A stretch of DNA of 64,000 nucleotides from Exiguobacterium sp. Helios (GTDB taxonomy: Bacteria; Bacillota; Bacilli; Exiguobacteriales; Exiguobacteriaceae): the NCBI RefSeq assembly GCF_014524545.1, contig NZ_CP053557.1, forward strand, positions 1,699,501-1,763,500, written 5' to 3'. Shown piece by piece: positions 28,095 to 39,089 of the stretch. The first letter of the stretch is position 1, and each line of letters starts with the position of its first letter. The notes under the pieces are model-generated. The model was not told the DNA's origin. It saw nothing but the letters and a program-made list of their open reading frames with translations, and searched no databases. The translations under genes were made by a program, and so were the position numbers.

Positions 28095-28541
28095 TCATTC
28101 AGATGAATACAATAACTTATCTGTCTTTAAATCGTAAATCCGATAAGAAATCTCGAATTCATGATCTTTTGTCGTCGTCACGTGACACGTATACGGGACA
28201 TCCGGTCCGTATGCGCCGAGGTCTGCCCGATCCAAGAAACTGAAATAGTCGCCTGTTTTGTCGTAGTAAAGATCAATCGTCCGCGGTTTGGATTGATCAT
28301 CGTACTCCACCGTACAGACTCCTTTAGTCGTCGCATAATCATGGTAGACGACGTATTTCAGGCTGGGAACGGTATACCAAATCAGTCCTACACCGCACAA
28401 TAACATCAGAAAAGTCCCGATATAATGTTTAAATCTCGCCTCATTGTCATGACGAAACGAAAAAAATAGTAACACGCTCAGTATAAGTAATACAAAACCG
28501 CCAGCAAGTATGCCGTAATAAAAAAGCACTTCTTTATTCAT
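28095..28541 (-). CDS. Two-TM membrane protein, tandem paralogue
   Basis: A 148-residue protein built like its downstream neighbour (27630-28070): two TM segments (about 8-30 and 41-60), then a domain with VVYHDYATTKGVCTVEYDD, FSFLDRADLGAYGPDVPYTC, TTTKDHEFEISYRIYDLKTD and the ending LLYSSE. The same two cysteine positions are kept. A tandem duplication followed by divergence is the simplest reading. The GntR gene ends 13 nt upstream on the same strand, so all three may be co-transcribed, although the regulator's obvious target is the divergent PTS operon. Confidence 0.65.
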   Translation of the reverse strand: MNKEVLFYYGILAGGFVLLILSVLLFFSFRHDNEARFKHYIGTFLMLLCGVGLIWYTVPSLKYVVYHDYATTKGVCTVEYDDQSKPRTIDLYYDKTGDYFSFLDRADLGAYGPDVPYTCHVTTTKDHEFEISYRIYDLKTDKLLYSSE

Positions 28542-28554
28542 GCGATCATCACCC

Positions 28555-29265
28555 TTATAAATACAAGCCGTTCGCCTGAACGACGAATTGCGAGTGCTCG
28601 TAATGATAGGTAATGACGGAGTAGTCGAACGGACGGCCGTTCGTCAGGTGGAAGATCGTCTCGACCGTCAATGCCGGATCACCGGCTGTGAGCTCCAAAT
28701 GGGTTGCGATCGCGTCCGGCAACTTACCGACATGCATATACATATCCGAGAAGCCGATGTTCAGTCCGAGTGCCGTCTCGAGGTACTCAAAGATCGATTG
28801 TTCAACGATTTCCCGGTTTAAGTAAGGCACGATGGCTTGACGATAATAGGATTCCTCAAGACACATGATATGCCCGTCGATGTAGCGGATCCGTTTAATG
28901 TAATAAACTATCTCATCAGTCGTGCAGCCGAGATTTTCAGCGATCGCTTCCGGACACGGGATTAACTCAAACGACAGGACTTTGGATTTGATGTCATGTT
29001 CGACGAGATTCTGCTTAAAGCCTTGCGTCGAAAACAGCTCGATATAGCCTTTCCGATTGGTCTTGCGGACAAAAATTCCGCTGCCACGGACTTGAAAGAT
29101 GATGCCTTTTCGCTCCAATAATTCCAGTGCTTTCGTCATCGTTGTCTTGCTGACTTCAAATTGACGGATCAATTGATCGAGAACCGGCAGTTTGTCGCCT
29201 TGCTGTAAGGCATGTTGTTCGATATAGGCTTCGATTTCCGTTGCCGTCTGTTGGTATTTCAGCAT
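28555..29265 (-). CDS. GntR-family (HutC/TreR-type) regulator
   Basis: A 236-residue repressor. The winged HTH lies at about 5-70 (LPVLDQLIRQFEVSKTTMTK, then ALELLERKGIIFQVRGSGIF). A UTRA ligand domain follows (about 90-230), with YIKRIRYIDGHIMCLEESYY near 130-150 and a typical C-terminal FDYSVITYHYEHSQF. Such regulators bind sugar phosphates. It is divergent from the second beta-glucoside PTS operon, and a perfect 18-bp palindrome lies in that promoter. The likely inducer is a phosphorylated beta-glucoside (inference from context). Confidence 0.92.
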   Translation of the reverse strand: MLKYQQTATEIEAYIEQHALQQGDKLPVLDQLIRQFEVSKTTMTKALELLERKGIIFQVRGSGIFVRKTNRKGYIELFSTQGFKQNLVEHDIKSKVLSFELIPCPEAIAENLGCTTDEIVYYIKRIRYIDGHIMCLEESYYRQAIVPYLNREIVEQSIFEYLETALGLNIGFSDMYMHVGKLPDAIATHLELTAGDPALTVETIFHLTNGRPFDYSVITYHYEHSQFVVQANGLYL

Positions 29266-29360
29266 GGCTCACCCTCATTTTCCAGTAATTGTTCTGCTTT
29301 TTCACTATAGCATAAGACGATTTCGAACTAAATAATACAAATAATTAGATTAAATATGGA

Positions 29361-29400
29361 TTGATAAATTGTACATGTACAATTATAATGAGAATGTACA
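29361..29400 (+). promoter_or_regulatory. Promoter of the second beta-glucoside operon with GntR operator in its spacer
   Basis: TTGATA (29361-29366) and TATAAT (29384-29389) are exactly 17 bp apart. The perfect 18-bp palindrome AATTGTACATGTACAATT occupies 29367-29384, filling the whole spacer and touching both hexamers. A further TGTACA lies at 29395-29400, about where transcription should begin. A repressor bound here must exclude RNA polymerase. Confidence 0.88.
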
Positions 29401-29432
29401 GTTCGTGTTAGAAGAATAAAGGGGGTTCAGGG

Positions 29433-32818
<3,386 letters not shown>

Positions 32819-32827
32819 TCAGACAGA

Positions 32828-32850
32828 CCTCCACCTGAAGCGGGTGGAGG
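32828..32850 (+). terminator. Hairpin after the second beta-glucoside operon
   Basis: CCTCCACC and GGTGGAGG form an 8-bp stem over a short loop, followed by a T-rich but interrupted tract (TTATTTGTTG). Probable terminator, weaker than others here. Confidence 0.65.
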
Positions 32851-32910
32851 TTATTTGTTGTCCCTAAAAAAGGCTTGCCTGAACAACGAAAAGACGTGAT
32901 GATAAGAAGA

Positions 32911-32964
32911 TGGTTATCCATTATTTGTATGTATAACCAGATATCATCCTAAATGCAGGATGAT
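32911..32964 (+). promoter_or_regulatory. Two successive inverted repeats upstream of the 32991-34186 gene pair
   Basis: TGGTTAT (32911-32917) and ATAACCA (32933-32939) are 7-bp arms around 15 bases; ATCATCCT (32943-32950) and AGGATGAT (32957-32964) are perfect 8-bp arms around 6 bases. Both lie within 80 bases upstream of the start codon. They could be operators or leader RNA hairpins. No T-run follows either. Confidence 0.5.
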
Positions 32965-32990
32965 TCAAAATAGTAATGGAGGTTATAACC

Positions 32991-33488
32991 ATGTTTACAG
33001 TTGATGAATATTTAGCTTCAATCAAAACGAATCTTGCGCAGCACACAGACGTGCTGGTCCACAATTTGAAGGTGATCGCAGAGGCAACCTTTGCATCGGA
33101 TGTCGAGATTCTTGATTTTTCAGCATTTATCGAACCGTCGTGGCATGATCTATCAATCATGTTCTTTTCGATGGACCGGGAAGCCAATGAAGTGTTTGAA
33201 GAAGCCGGGACAACGGGGTTTGCCGGCAGTAAGTCGATGCTCGACGAAGCGGTGTATTATCACGTTAAACCGAAACAAGCGGATGACTTTGATGTGTTCC
33301 ATGAGGAAAATGAAGAAATCTTGATTGAACAGGAGCGACAACTCTTTGCGGATTGGTTCAGCAGTTGTTGGCAACAGGCGGGCGGAGATCGGGTAAAGCT
33401 TCCAGCCTATTTTAATGTCCATGACGAAGGAGAAACGTTTGATTTGAAGCGGCGGATTTGGATGGATGAAGAGGAAAAATGGGATTGA
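32991..33488 (+). CDS. Unknown acidic protein paired with a nucleosidase-like gene
   Basis: A 165-residue soluble protein that I do not recognise. It is acidic and rich in aromatic residues (VFHEENEEILIEQERQLFAD, then WFSSCWQQ), with a mixed alpha/beta pattern, no signal peptide and no TM segment. The start is ATG 32991, 8 nt after GGAGG; an upstream in-frame ATG (32976) overlaps that site. Its last 10 nt overlap the start of the nucleosidase-like gene, so the two are translated together and probably work together, perhaps as regulator, inhibitor or immunity-type partner. That is inference from layout only. Confidence 0.65.
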   Translation: MFTVDEYLASIKTNLAQHTDVLVHNLKVIAEATFASDVEILDFSAFIEPSWHDLSIMFFSMDREANEVFEEAGTTGFAGSKSMLDEAVYYHVKPKQADDFDVFHEENEEILIEQERQLFADWFSSCWQQAGGDRVKLPAYFNVHDEGETFDLKRRIWMDEEEKWD

Positions 33489-34186
33489 GTTCGGAGACGG
33501 TTGGCAAACACCGCTTCATGGTTGGTATCAGCATCGCGACGGTTTGGGAATTCGAAGCGACGTTAGATTACTTTCACGTGAAAGAAACGGAACGGATGAC
33601 GTATCCGTATGGAAAATATTTTTTCCGGGTAATCAACGGGACACTGGTCGTCTTTTACAGCACCAGTGTCCGCAAAGTAAACGGTGTCGGCGGGAATCAG
33701 TACATGTTGGCGCATTTTCCAATCACGAAAGTGCTCGTCGTCGGAACGTGTGCCGGCATCGATAAACGGTTTGACGTACTCGACATCATTATTCCGGATC
33801 GTGCCGTTCAATATGACTGTACGGTCAAGGAAATTGAACCGTTGCTAAAACCGTCGTTTGTCGTGCCAATCGATGTCACGAAATACGGCATCGACGAGAA
33901 CGCTACAATCGGGACAGCTGACCGCGCTGTCGTCATGTGGCGCGATTATTTGGAACTGCAGGAAAACGGTATCACGGTCGCTGATACGGAAGCGGCGGCA
34001 ATCGCTTATATCTGCCGGAAAAATGAGATCGAGTGCATCATCATCAAAGGCATCTCAGATTTTCCGACCGATGAGACGGGTCTTGACCCGCTTCAATCGA
34101 ATCAGGAGCAGATTAATGTCTATATCGCAAATACACCAAAAGTCATGACACGGATTTTTGACGATTATCTTCAGTTATTTATTTAA
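33479..34186 (+). CDS. Nucleoside phosphorylase/MTAN-superfamily protein
   Basis: A 235-residue protein of the PNP_UDP_1 fold. Features shared with 5'-methylthioadenosine/S-adenosylhomocysteine nucleosidase: an N-terminal strand with acidic cluster (ISIATVWEFEATLDYF near 17-32, compare G-A-M-x-E-E-V), VLVVGTCAGIDKRFDVLDII near 85-104, VADTEAAAIAYIC near 180-192 with the ribose-binding Glu, and IIIKGISDFP near 200-209 with the catalytic Asp. The sequence is divergent from housekeeping MTANs, so the substrate (MTA/SAH, nucleosides, or NAD/ATP-type nucleotides) is open. It overlaps the unknown gene upstream by 10 nt. A TnpB element lies 20 nt after its stop. Confidence 0.8.
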   Translation: MGLSSETVGKHRFMVGISIATVWEFEATLDYFHVKETERMTYPYGKYFFRVINGTLVVFYSTSVRKVNGVGGNQYMLAHFPITKVLVVGTCAGIDKRFDVLDIIIPDRAVQYDCTVKEIEPLLKPSFVVPIDVTKYGIDENATIGTADRAVVMWRDYLELQENGITVADTEAAAIAYICRKNEIECIIIKGISDFPTDETGLDPLQSNQEQINVYIANTPKVMTRIFDDYLQLFI

Positions 34187-34206
34187 GAGGAAAATGCCAT
34201 CCCGGA

Positions 34207-35557
34207 TTGAACTACCTCCACCTACGCTTCACTTGGAGGTGGAGGATTCCTGAGTTATCCGACCTGACGGTCGAAACCTGATCAGGCTAACCCCGTCGTT
34301 CCGACGGTTGAAGAAGCTAAGATGCGTTCTGCTTCTTGTTTGAGATTCAGTCCTGCGTTCACATCTCGGTCGTGATGGATGCCACAACTCGGGCATGTCC
34401 ATTCACGCAAGCCGAGGTGTTGCACGTCTTTGTGTTGATGTCCGCAACTGGAGCACAGTTGACTGGAAGCAAAGGTCTTGCCGACTTTCACGACGGTCTT
34501 CCCGTACCATTCCGCCTTGTACTCCAGCATGCGGAAGAACGCCGACCAGCTGACGTCCGAGATGGCCTTGCTCAACTTGCGGTTCTTCTGCATGTTCTTC
34601 ACCTGCAAGGTCTCGATGCCGATGACGTCGTGGTTTTTGACGATTTCGTTCGATACCTTGTGCAGGAAGTCTGTTCGCTTGTTGGCGATCTTCTCATGGA
34701 TACGGGCAACCTTTCGCTTCTGCTTCTGATAGTTCCTCGCCTCGGAAAGCGTGACTTTCTTGTTCAAAGCGATGCGTTGACGGCGGGAGAGCTTGCGCTG
34801 TTCGCGCGCCAGTTTCTTCTCGAGCTTACGGAAGTAACGGTCGTTCTTATAGATCGTGCCGTCCGACAGGATGGCGAAGTTCTTGAGTCCGACGTCGACG
34901 CCGACAGATGAACCGGTCTTCGGCAGCTCGTTGATCTCCTGCTCGACGAGCAGGGAAACGAAGTGTTTTCCTGACGCGTTACCTCGGATTGTGGCGTTCA
35001 AGATACGGCCTGTGACCTGTTTCGAATGGGCGAAACGAACCCATTTCAGCTTCGGAAGTTTGAGCTTGTTGCATCCAATCGAGACTTCAGGAAGCTGGTT
35101 TTTGCCTTGGATGTTGGTCTTGTACGACTGGACGGGATGGCGCTTGGACTTGAATCGAGGGCGTTTATTCTGCTTCTTGAAGAAGCGGTCAAACGCATCA
35201 GCAAGATGTTTGACGCTGATCTGAACAGATGTACTATCGACTTCCTTCAACCAGTCGAACTCCTGCTTCAACAAAGGAATTTCTTTAGAACAAGAACCGT
35301 AGGACAGTCCTTTTCCAGTGGTCTTGTACATTTTCTCCCACTTCGCCAAGAAGTGGTTAAAAACGAAGCGCGAACACCCGATTGTCTTCGCAATCAGGAT
35401 TTCCTGCTCTTTTGTGGGGTAGATTCTGAATTTGTAGGCCTTGTGCTTCAACACCATTTTTCACCTCCTTCAAGGGGAATATACCCGAAAGGCAGGCCAG
35501 CGATTCATCTCCCACTTTCACTTCGTTTAGAAGTGGGAGTATTCTCGCCTAATTTTG
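34207..35557 (-). mobile_element. Solo TnpB element, IS605/IS1341-like (copy A)
   Basis: A 1351-bp element carrying only tnpB. Ends were set by comparison with copy B (56141-57490): on the minus strand it starts CAAAATTAGGCGAGA and ends GTAGTTCAA, the shared limits after which the flanks differ. Subterminal hairpins are present at both ends (CCCACTT..AAGTGGG on the left; CCTCCACCT..AGGTGGAGG on the right). No target duplication is seen and no tnpA is present, so it must be moved in trans. The left flank ends in TTAT. Confidence 0.82.
34282..35457 (-). CDS. tnpB: TnpB RNA-guided nuclease/transposon protein (copy A)
   Basis: A 391-residue TnpB (OrfB) protein. The RuvC residues are all present: Asp in [15 protein letters not shown] near 190, Glu in [13 protein letters not shown] near 280, and Asp in [15 protein letters not shown] near 366. 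The zinc ribbon is CSSCG (about 335) plus CPSCG (about 358). TnpB proteins use an RNA from the element's right end to cut at a matching target and help keep the element. The start ATG 35457 is 4 nt after GGAGGTG; the next codon GTG (as in copy B's alignment with MLKHKAY) may be the real start. Clearly full length. Confidence 0.93.
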   Translation of the reverse strand: MVLKHKAYKFRIYPTKEQEILIAKTIGCSRFVFNHFLAKWEKMYKTTGKGLSYGSCSKEIPLLKQEFDWLKEVDSTSVQISVKHLADAFDRFFKKQNKRPRFKSKRHPVQSYKTNIQGKNQLPEVSIGCNKLKLPKLKWVRFAHSKQVTGRILNATIRGNASGKHFVSLLVEQEINELPKTGSSVGVDVGLKNFAILSDGTIYKNDRYFRKLEKKLAREQRKLSRRQRIALNKKVTLSEARNYQKQKRKVARIHEKIANKRTDFLHKVSNEIVKNHDVIGIETLQVKNMQKNRKLSKAISDVSWSAFFRMLEYKAEWYGKTVVKVGKTFASSQLCSSCGHQHKDVQHLGLREWTCPSCGIHHDRDVNAGLNLKQEAERILASSTVGTTGLA

Positions 35558-35576
35558 ATAAAATCAGAATGGCGTT

Positions 35577-36047
35577 TTACGTATGAGATTGCGTCATGAT
35601 GAGAAACGTGGCGTGCGTCGTCGAAAAAGTGGCTTGTCGTCGAAATCCAAGCTGTTCATACAGGTGAATCGCTCGTTCGTTAAACGAAGCGACGGTCAAA
35701 CGGAGTGGTAACGCCGATTTGGCATTGACGGTCTCGAGGACAAACGAACAAAACGCGAAGCCCGTTCCTTGCCCGGTCAGTTCAGGCTGGCGTCCGAGTC
35801 CGATATCCAAATAATCATCTGGGTACAGTCCGAGCGGACGACCGGGTGGTACTTGAGCGGATCGGCCGGTACAGAAGAAGCCGACCAGTTGTGCTTGATC
35901 GATGACGGCCTGATAGGAACCGTCCAGCAGTTCGGCATATGCTTCCTCCGACGTCTCCATATTGTAAAAATCGTAAGGGGAAGAATATATCCAATTTAAA
36001 ATGGTGGTCGCATAGTCAAATGTCATCGGGACAGCTTGAAAAGGCAT
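35577..36047 (-). CDS. GNAT N-acetyltransferase
   Basis: A 156-residue GNAT protein. The loop is P-E-L-T-G-Q-G-T-G-F-A-F near residues 88-99 (QxxGxG-like), then the late motif VASFNERAIHLYEQLGFRR near 118-136, which fits N-x-x-A-I-x-L-Y-E-x-x-G-F. The N-terminal half, FDYATTILNWIYSSPYDFYN, resembles acetyltransferases of the YobR/YkkB-like group. ATG 36047 follows GAAGGAGG on the minus strand. Its 3' end lies 20 nt from the TnpB element's left boundary. Substrate unknown. Confidence 0.85.
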   Translation of the reverse strand: MPFQAVPMTFDYATTILNWIYSSPYDFYNMETSEEAYAELLDGSYQAVIDQAQLVGFFCTGRSAQVPPGRPLGLYPDDYLDIGLGRQPELTGQGTGFAFCSFVLETVNAKSALPLRLTVASFNERAIHLYEQLGFRRQATFSTTHATFLIMTQSHT

Positions 36048-36137
36048 CTTTTTACCTCCTTCAAAATTCTTTCTTTACTATATCGCATTCTCGATATTTT
36101 TTCCGTATAATGGTAAAAAGAAACGGGGGCAACTGAT

Positions 36138-36743
36138 ATGACGACAACGGGATTTTACCATAATTTACCTGTCCTTGAGACCAAACGATTGATCCTGCGG
36201 CCGCTTCAAGAAAGTGATCGTGATGACTTATTCGAATATACACAAGACGAGGAAACCGCCCGTTATGTGACCTGGAATGCCAATCAGACGATCGAACAGG
36301 CGGAACAGTTTTTGAACTATGTCCTGTCGAACTACGCGCAAGGGAAAGAAGCACCTTGGGCCATCGAATGGAAAGAAACCGGCAAAATGATCGGGACAAT
36401 CGATTTCATTCATCTGTTGTTGGATGAGAATAAACAAGCAGAACTCGGTTATGCGTTATCGCGTCAGTTCTGGGGCAAAGGCATCGTCACGGAAGCGGTC
36501 GAATGCGTCATGACATTCGGTTTTGAAGAACTCAAGCTCGAGCGGATCCAGGTGCGGTGCATGGAAGGTAATATCGGTTCCGCCCGGGTGATGGAAAAAG
36601 TTGGCATGACGTACGAAGGAACGTTACGCCGGTTAATCTTTATTAAAGGAGCATTTCACGACGTCAAAATGTATTCGCTGTTACGTGATGAGTACGTTAC
36701 GATGCGTCAAGGTTCGGAGTACAATACGAAACAGCATCAATGA
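36138..36743 (+). CDS. GNAT N-acetyltransferase, RimJ/RimL type
   Basis: A 201-residue RimJ/RimL-type GNAT enzyme: LETKRLILRPLQESDRDDLF near 14-33, the CoA loop SRQFWGKGIVTEAVECVM near 112-129, and RCMEGNIGSARVMEKVGMTY near 146-165. It is divergent from the GNAT gene at 35577, with 90 bp between them. The family includes ribosomal protein and antibiotic acetyltransferases; the target cannot be told. Closed by a strong terminator at 36748. Confidence 0.88.
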   Translation: MTTTGFYHNLPVLETKRLILRPLQESDRDDLFEYTQDEETARYVTWNANQTIEQAEQFLNYVLSNYAQGKEAPWAIEWKETGKMIGTIDFIHLLLDENKQAELGYALSRQFWGKGIVTEAVECVMTFGFEELKLERIQVRCMEGNIGSARVMEKVGMTYEGTLRRLIFIKGAFHDVKMYSLLRDEYVTMRQGSEYNTKQHQ

Positions 36744-36747
36744 GACG

Positions 36748-36786
36748 AACCCCCCCAAGCCGGTGAGCCGGATTGGGGGGTTTTTC
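36748..36786. terminator. Strong terminator after the GNAT gene
   Basis: AACCCCCCCAA... pairs with ...TTGGGGGGTTTTT, with a CCGG inner stem. The outer stem is C/G rich. The convergent nitrilase gene ends at 36790, so it may serve both. Confidence 0.85.
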
Positions 36787-36789
36787 TGA

Positions 36790-37452
36790 TTAAAGTGTCT
36801 GCTCGAAGGAAAAAACATCTATGATTTCAACCGTTTTCGTCACGGTATCGAGAATCCGTGTCTGCGGATCATCTTTTGAAAGGAAAATGGCTTCGCCGGT
36901 CGCATCAAACGCAAATGCCGTCGGAATCGAGAAACCGCAATTGCGGTAAGAGCCGTCGGCGTGACTCGTTCCGATGAACAGCGCTCGCTGCTGGCGGCTG
37001 ATTTTTTGAGCTTCCCCCGACCAGTCCGTGTATTGTTCCTCACTGAACATCCCGACACCGATCGGATTAAAGATGATATCAATGTTGTCGTTCTTCAGAC
37101 CATCGAGTCCGAGAAAGATTTCACGACAAAGTAAATACCCGGCTGATTGTCCGGCAACGATAGCCGTCGACGGTGTATAGAGTGGACCCGCTTCCGGTGT
37201 TTTCGCCCGGTCGAGCAGGATGTCGCCGGCTGTATTGATGATCAGTGCCCGGTCTAATCGATCTGCATCGCGGTAACCGGTCACGATGATCGTTGCATAC
37301 TGTTTTGCTAACTGACGCAACGTCGCGACATCCGTCTCGCGGCAATACCCTTCCGGATACAGCAGCATATCTATTTCAGGATGAGCAGCAATCTCACGTC
37401 GTAATTGTTCGAGTTGAGTTTCCTGTTTTGGTTGGTCGATCAGAATCTTCAT
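36790..37452 (-). CDS. Carbon-nitrogen hydrolase (nitrilase superfamily)
   Basis: A 220-residue enzyme, shorter than most (about 260-300). The catalytic triad is visible: Glu34 in MLLYPEGYC, Lys84 in LLDRAKTPE, and Cys109 in GYLLCREIF. The fold continues through IDIIFNPIGVGMFSEEQYTD and LFIGTSHADGSYRNCGFSIP, but the C-terminal strands are reduced. Such enzymes hydrolyse amides or nitriles in the cytoplasm. It is monocistronic, with an A/T-rich leader. Substrate unknown. Confidence 0.82.
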   Translation of the reverse strand: MKILIDQPKQETQLEQLRREIAAHPEIDMLLYPEGYCRETDVATLRQLAKQYATIIVTGYRDADRLDRALIINTAGDILLDRAKTPEAGPLYTPSTAIVAGQSAGYLLCREIFLGLDGLKNDNIDIIFNPIGVGMFSEEQYTDWSGEAQKISRQQRALFIGTSHADGSYRNCGFSIPTAFAFDATGEAIFLSKDDPQTRILDTVTKTVEIIDVFSFEQTL

Positions 37453-37579
37453 TTAGTATTCACACCATCCTTAAGTAAAATTAATTTATGTAGTTTACAT
37501 CCTATTTTAACATAAATTGTAAATATATTCACTCAGGATATTCATCTGTTTAGTTGAAAAGTAGTTTGACGAAACAAGA

Positions 37580-37626
37580 ACGGATTTTAAAATCCGTCCT
37601 TTGTTCTAAATCCCTTGTTCTAAATC
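37580..37626. repeat. 18-bp palindrome next to a 12-bp tandem direct repeat
   Basis: ACGGATTTT (37580-37588) abuts AAAATCCGT (37589-37597), a perfect 18-bp palindrome. It is followed by TTGTTCTAAATC at 37601-37612 and again at 37615-37626 (period 14). The palindrome may be a weak terminator of the minus-strand gene at 37646; the direct repeat is unexplained. Confidence 0.5.
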
Positions 37627-37645
37627 AGATATACTTTTTGTTCGG

Positions 37646-38125
37646 TTAAGGATTTGTAAGGTCAGTCCTCACGTAATTTCTGATAATTGATTGAAAAAGA
37701 GAACTGACTACGCTCAACGTAAAGGGAATCAAAATCAGTAAAAAGGCAAAAAGAATGAGACCGGGTGCATCATCACGGTCGGAGACAATGAACATAACAG
37801 GGAACAAACAGATCGCGACGGCACTGATGATATAACCACAAATTGTGATGATTCCGAATGAAGAAGCAACTGCAGCAGCGGTTGCGTTCGATTTGAGGGA
37901 ATGAAGAATTTTCAAGATATGGATTAAGGCAATCAGACATGGGATGAATGCCAATAGTCCCGCCATCAAAATAAAATAGCCCGGCTTATCGAGTAAAAAG
38001 GGGATCGAAAATCCTTTTTGTGACCCTTTGATGAGCACTGAAATAGCGACTCCTGCTAATCCGAACAAACTAATCAGTATTCCGGTGAAAACCAGTTGCA
38101 AATAAACTAAACGCCATTTTTTCAT
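37646..38125 (-). CDS. DUF2975-like four-TM membrane protein
   Basis: A 159-residue membrane protein with four TM segments (about 6-31, 45-67, 83-106 and 120-142), matching the DUF2975/YoaS pattern as I remember it: short loops, a GF-x-IPF-x-LDKPGY turn between the first two segments, and a basic C-terminal end. The start is ATG 38125 after AAAGGAGAG on the minus strand; the longer open frame includes that site. DUF2975 genes often precede a tiny XRE regulator; none is visible here. Confidence 0.7.
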   Translation of the reverse strand: MKKWRLVYLQLVFTGILISLFGLAGVAISVLIKGSQKGFSIPFLLDKPGYFILMAGLLAFIPCLIALIHILKILHSLKSNATAAAVASSFGIITICGYIISAVAICLFPVMFIVSDRDDAPGLILFAFLLILIPFTLSVVSSLFQSIIRNYVRTDLTNP

Positions 38126-38328
38126 GATCAATCTCTCCTTTCTTTCTGTCAGTATAGAACAACCCACATGAAAGATTGCCCGTCTGAAGGCGGATTTAAG
38201 CGAAGGAATCGATTCTTTTTTATTAATTCAAAGCAAAGTACTCGGAATTAAACTGGAAGTATGTTATGCTAGGAATAAGAAAAGTAAGGAAGTAAGGAAA
38301 ATCAGAAAAAGAAAGAAGGAAGTTCGGA

Positions 38329-38547
38329 ATGGAGCTATCCAAGTTGACGTCCAAAGGACAAATCACGATCCCGAAAAAAATCAGACAAGCGTTACAGGTG
38401 GAGGAAGGAGATCGCGTTGCATTCATCGAGGAAGACGGGTTTGTCATCATGGCGAAAGCGGATTTACAACAGCTGCATGACCTTCAAGATATTTTGAGTG
38501 ACGAGAAATTCAAAGCACTCATCCAAAAAGCACATCATCATCTGTGA
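38329..38547 (+). CDS. AbrB/SpoVT-type DNA-binding protein
   Basis: A 72-residue protein. Residues 1-45 form a swapped-hairpin AbrB domain: LTSKGQITIPKKIRQALQVE, then EGDRVAFIEEDGFVIM. The C-terminal helix resembles the tail of antitoxin-like family members, but no toxin gene is adjacent. GAAGGAAG precedes the ATG. It lies 38 nt upstream of khtT in the same direction and probably belongs to that operon, where it could regulate the potassium exporter; in Bacillus subtilis the equivalent position holds the unrelated khtS. Confidence 0.88.
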   Translation: MELSKLTSKGQITIPKKIRQALQVEEGDRVAFIEEDGFVIMAKADLQQLHDLQDILSDEKFKALIQKAHHHL

Positions 38548-38585
38548 ACTAATCGATTGACCAATTAAAAGGAGGAAATAGAAAA

Positions 38586-39086
38586 ATGGATATGCGCGAA
38601 GTAGACTTACCAGGAATCGGACGGAAGTTCGAAGGAATTACAACACGAGGAGATAAGGTGGTCGTGATCGTCCATGATGACGGACGCCGGGAAATGCATC
38701 ATTACGACGATGACGATTTCGATGAGAGCGTCTCAAGCGTGACATTCAACGATGCCGAAGCACGACAGATGGCAGGGATTTTGGGCGGACTGGCGTACAA
38801 ACCGAAAGATCTCGAAAAAATTGAACTGGCGTTTGATGATCTCGTCATCGAATGGTTCAAGATTGGACAGGATTCCGCCGTCAATAACCGGACGATTGGT
38901 GAACTGGATGTCCGCAATCAATATGACATTTCGATCATTGCCGTCCTTAAACACGATAAATCAAAATCATTGAACCCGGGTCCGGAAACACGTCTTGAAG
39001 CAGGCGATACGATCGTCTTGTCCGGAGAACGTCAAAACGTCCGCCATATCACGAAAGCGTTATTCTCAATCGAAGGAGGCGGATGA
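38586..39086 (+). CDS. khtT: KhtT, regulatory subunit of K+/H+ antiporter
   Basis: A 166-residue cytoplasmic protein. The first 70 residues match the KhtT N-terminal domain (REVDLPGIGRKFEGITTRGD, then VIVHDDGRREMHHY). An RCK_C (TrkA-C) domain covers about 75-160 (IGELDVRNQYDISIIAVLKH, then LEAGDTIVLSGERQNVRHI), which binds cyclic-di-AMP in Bacillus homologues. It forms a complex with KhtU, encoded 3 nt downstream. AAAGGAGGAA precedes ATG 38586. Expected role: gating of K+ efflux in alkaline or salt stress. Confidence 0.92.
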   Translation: MDMREVDLPGIGRKFEGITTRGDKVVVIVHDDGRREMHHYDDDDFDESVSSVTFNDAEARQMAGILGGLAYKPKDLEKIELAFDDLVIEWFKIGQDSAVNNRTIGELDVRNQYDISIIAVLKHDKSKSLNPGPETRLEAGDTIVLSGERQNVRHITKALFSIEGGG

Positions 39087-39089
39087 TAG

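Noticed and set aside
34336-34911. Long plus-strand frame inside the first TnpB gene
   Set aside because: It is antisense to a clearly coding tnpB with intact catalytic motifs; the similar antisense frame in copy B shows it is a by-product of codon bias.
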